Below are positions 5,156 through 6,187 of a stretch of DNA of 6,187 nt, in pieces. Source of the stretch: Prevotellaceae bacterium (lineage in GTDB: Bacteria > Bacteroidota > Bacteroidia > Bacteroidales > UBA932); assembly GCA_031259655.1 (NCBI GenBank), contig JAIRLF010000204.1, positions 1-6,187 on the forward strand, given 5' to 3'. The notes beneath the pieces are model-generated. The model had not been told where the DNA came from. It saw nothing but the letters and a program-made list of their open reading frames with translations, and did not search any database. Within the stretch, counting starts at the first letter, position 1. Each line of letters begins with the position of its first letter. A program made the translations under genes and the position numbers.

Positions 5156-5705
5156 TTCGTAAATCTTCGTAGAAAGCGGAACGAGCCGATTGCACGTATG
5201 GAATCAGCCACAAAAATCCGATACCTAATGAGAGGACACAGAGCAATCCCCATCCGATAAAACTCAGGTCGAGCAGGAAGAGTTTCATTTTATTACCTTT
5301 CATCATATTCATACTTTTGCATATAAGCGTATCGGCTCCAAGCGCAGGATTCTCATATAGAAGATATGGCGTCATCGCATACGAATAGAATTTCACTATA
5401 CCCGGAATAATCAGCAGTAACGACCACAGAATAACATATAAATACACCAAAAGCATTGGTATAAGAATAGTGATGTAATTCCTGAATCCAACGAATATAT
5501 CGCTGGTTTTAAGCGCTCTTCCTTTGACGGATTTGAGACAGGCAACTGCTAATCCGTATTTCATAACCGGCGTTATTAATAAAGGACATACTGAAGAAAG
5601 AAGCATGTAAATCAAAGAAATAACAGCTCCTGTAGTCCATTTTCCCTTGAGAGATTCGCGCGCCTCTGCACGCAATTTAGAATTATGTTTTAACAATAAA
5701 TACAT
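5148..5705 (-). CDS. DUF975-family integral membrane protein
   Basis: A 185-residue membrane protein of a family without assigned function. The N-terminus KLRAEARESLKGKW (10-23) fits the family opening. Hydrophobic segments lie near 24-46, 78-104 and 141-172 (the last probably two). The diagnostic block is nearly intact: IIPGIVKFYSYAMTPYLLYE (99-118), then NPALGAD, SMNMMKGNKMKLFLLDLSFI (131-150), GW, LGIGFLWLIPY (160-170) and a closing AFYEDL. The family consensus, as I recall it, has Asp where this protein has Glu in YENP. It is somewhat short, mainly between segments 1 and 2. Start ATG 5705 is AT-rich upstream without a clear Shine-Dalgarno, and no convincing TAnnTTTG element is visible before it. 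The stop lies inside a repeat that is duplicated at 4814-4824. Confidence 0.9.
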   Translation of the reverse strand: MYLLLKHNSKLRAEARESLKGKWTTGAVISLIYMLLSSVCPLLITPVMKYGLAVACLKSVKGRALKTSDIFVGFRNYITILIPMLLVYLYVILWSLLLIIPGIVKFYSYAMTPYLLYENPALGADTLICKSMNMMKGNKMKLFLLDLSFIGWGLLCVLSLGIGFLWLIPYVQSARSAFYEDLRTA

Positions 5706-5724
5706 ATATTTTATTTTATTTTCG

Positions 5725-6017
5725 ATGTGGAAAACAACACATCTGGGAAAAAGTTCGAAATATGCCGTACAGATAAGCTACAAAGTGAGTTATAATAAGT
5801 CGCGAACGAAGCCAAATTGCAACAGCAGGAATGAAGAAAGATTTGAAATCGAAAAAAAGGATGCAAAAACCATGAAAAGAAAAAAGTAAAACGCTCAAAG
5901 AAAGGAAGAAAGCGCTTGAAGAAAAAGATAAAACAAGTGCTAACCGGACACAGGAAAATAGAGAAATTCGAACGTCTTTTAAATATCAAACATGCTAAAT
6001 CTTTTTTTTATAATTAA
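5725..6017 (+). pseudogene. Possible small lysine-rich frame, interrupted (doubtful)
   Basis: ATG 5725 opens 54 codons ending in MKRKK and TAA (5887-5889). The frame one base back then stays open to TAA 6015-6017 and reads as a very basic peptide (for example KGRKRLKKKIKQVL and GHRKIEKFERLLNIKHA). The junction is A AAA AAG (5880-5886) in the phase needed for -1 slippage, directly before the stop. Joined, the product would be 97 residues. A third frame also gives a short Lys-rich peptide from ATG 5831, ending TGA 5873-5875 overlapping ATG 5872. A-rich DNA yields lysine-rich frames on its own, I recognise no family, and no promoter is clear. It may be a decayed gene, a small basic protein, or simply the spacer and long leader upstream of DUF975. 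Confidence 0.2.
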
Positions 6018-6025
6018 AAAACGAT

Positions 6026-6033
6026 TATATTTG
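6026..6033 (+). promoter_or_regulatory. -7 promoter element of uppS
   Basis: TATATTTG matches TAnnTTTG exactly, placing the transcript start near 6038-6041 and leaving a leader of about 80 bases. A run of eight T (6002-6009) sits at -33 distance, with TTTT at 6003-6006 giving a 19-bp spacer, a degenerate version of TTTG. Confidence 0.75.
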
Positions 6034-6083
6034 CACAAAATTTGTTGGTCGAATATAGAGCCAATAATGTGAAAATAAAAAAG

Positions 6084-6125
6084 ATGTCCAATATAATAGG
6101 TGAAATTAAATTGATATTTAGATGA
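6084..6125 (+). CDS. Possible 13-residue leader peptide overlapping the uppS start
   Basis: ATG 6084 opens MSNIIGEIKLIFR and stops at TGA 6123-6125, which overlaps ATG 6122 of uppS as ATGA. The peptide lies wholly inside the predicted uppS leader, behind an A-rich stretch (GAAAATAAAAAAG) of the kind that can serve initiation in Bacteroidota. ATGA overlaps often mean translational coupling. A 13-codon frame is easily formed by chance, so this stays a suggestion. Confidence 0.25.
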   Translation: MSNIIGEIKLIFR

Positions 6126-6187
6126 ATGAAGATAAAATCCCTGAGCATATTGCCATAATAATGGATGGGAACGGACGTTGGGCGAAG
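6122..6187 (+). CDS. uppS: Undecaprenyl diphosphate synthase (isoprenyl transferase), N-terminal 22 codons
   Basis: Adds isopentenyl units in cis to farnesyl diphosphate, making the C55 lipid carrier used for peptidoglycan and surface polysaccharides. The visible residues MNEDKIPEHIAIIMDGNGRW and AK contain the family hallmark H(I/V)AIIMDGNGRWAK, with the catalytic, magnesium-binding Asp15 (E. coli Asp26) and the Gly-Asn-Gly-Arg-Trp diphosphate-binding loop. The remaining roughly 220 residues lie beyond the window. ATG 6122 is chosen because IPEHIA normally begins within the first ten residues; TGA of a short upstream frame overlaps it. Its own TAnnTTTG promoter is present. Confidence 0.97.
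   Translation, partial: MNEDKIPEHIAIIMDGNGRWAK

Noticed and set aside
5711..5989. Minus-strand Phe-rich frames upstream of DUF975
   Set aside because: They are the complement of lysine codons in A-rich DNA; low-complexity Phe/Ser/Cys sequence with no family match.

Overview
The window looks like a chromosomal segment from a member of the Bacteroidota, most likely Bacteroidales. Three gene starts are preceded by the Bacteroides-type -7 element TAnnTTTG instead of a sigma-70 TATAAT box, Shine-Dalgarno sequences are weak, AhpC closely matches the Bacteroides form, and the ABC permease resembles a family (DUF5687-like) typical of this phylum. I made these assignments by reading the sequence; no database search was run.

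Layout. Positions 1-399 hold the C-terminal half of triosephosphate isomerase (tpiA, +). After a hairpin and a short heptamer repeat comes a small Yip1-like membrane protein (503-1012, +). A gene-poor stretch with short direct repeats (1013-1355) ends at a strong intrinsic terminator (1356-1389) that serves the peroxiredoxin gene ahpC (1418-1984, -). ahpC has a good promoter at 2032-2063 and OxyR-like half-sites further upstream. A 500-bp AT-rich spacer (2009-2492) separates it from a two-gene ABC-exporter operon, permease 2493-3986 and ATPase 4014-4709 (both +).

Positions 4710-5147 hold no gene but are packed with repeats: heptamer tracts with a shared GC-rich header, and a 149-bp near-symmetric set of hairpins with core CCCTAACGGG. 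A DUF975-type membrane protein follows on the minus strand (5148-5705). A lysine-codon-rich spacer comes next, in which a small basic or decayed reading frame is possible. The window ends in the first 22 codons of undecaprenyl diphosphate synthase (uppS, 6122 onward, +), which has its own promoter.

How the genes relate. The only clear operon is the ABC pair. tpiA (glycolysis), ahpC (peroxide detoxification) and uppS (lipid carrier for the cell wall) are unrelated housekeeping genes, each apparently its own unit, and the Yip1-like and DUF975 genes are small membrane proteins of unknown role. There is no transposase, integrase, phage gene, CRISPR array, tRNA or rRNA. The least-explained sequence is in the repeats, above all the palindromic array at 4858-5006 and the 7-bp periodic repeats seen in several spacers.
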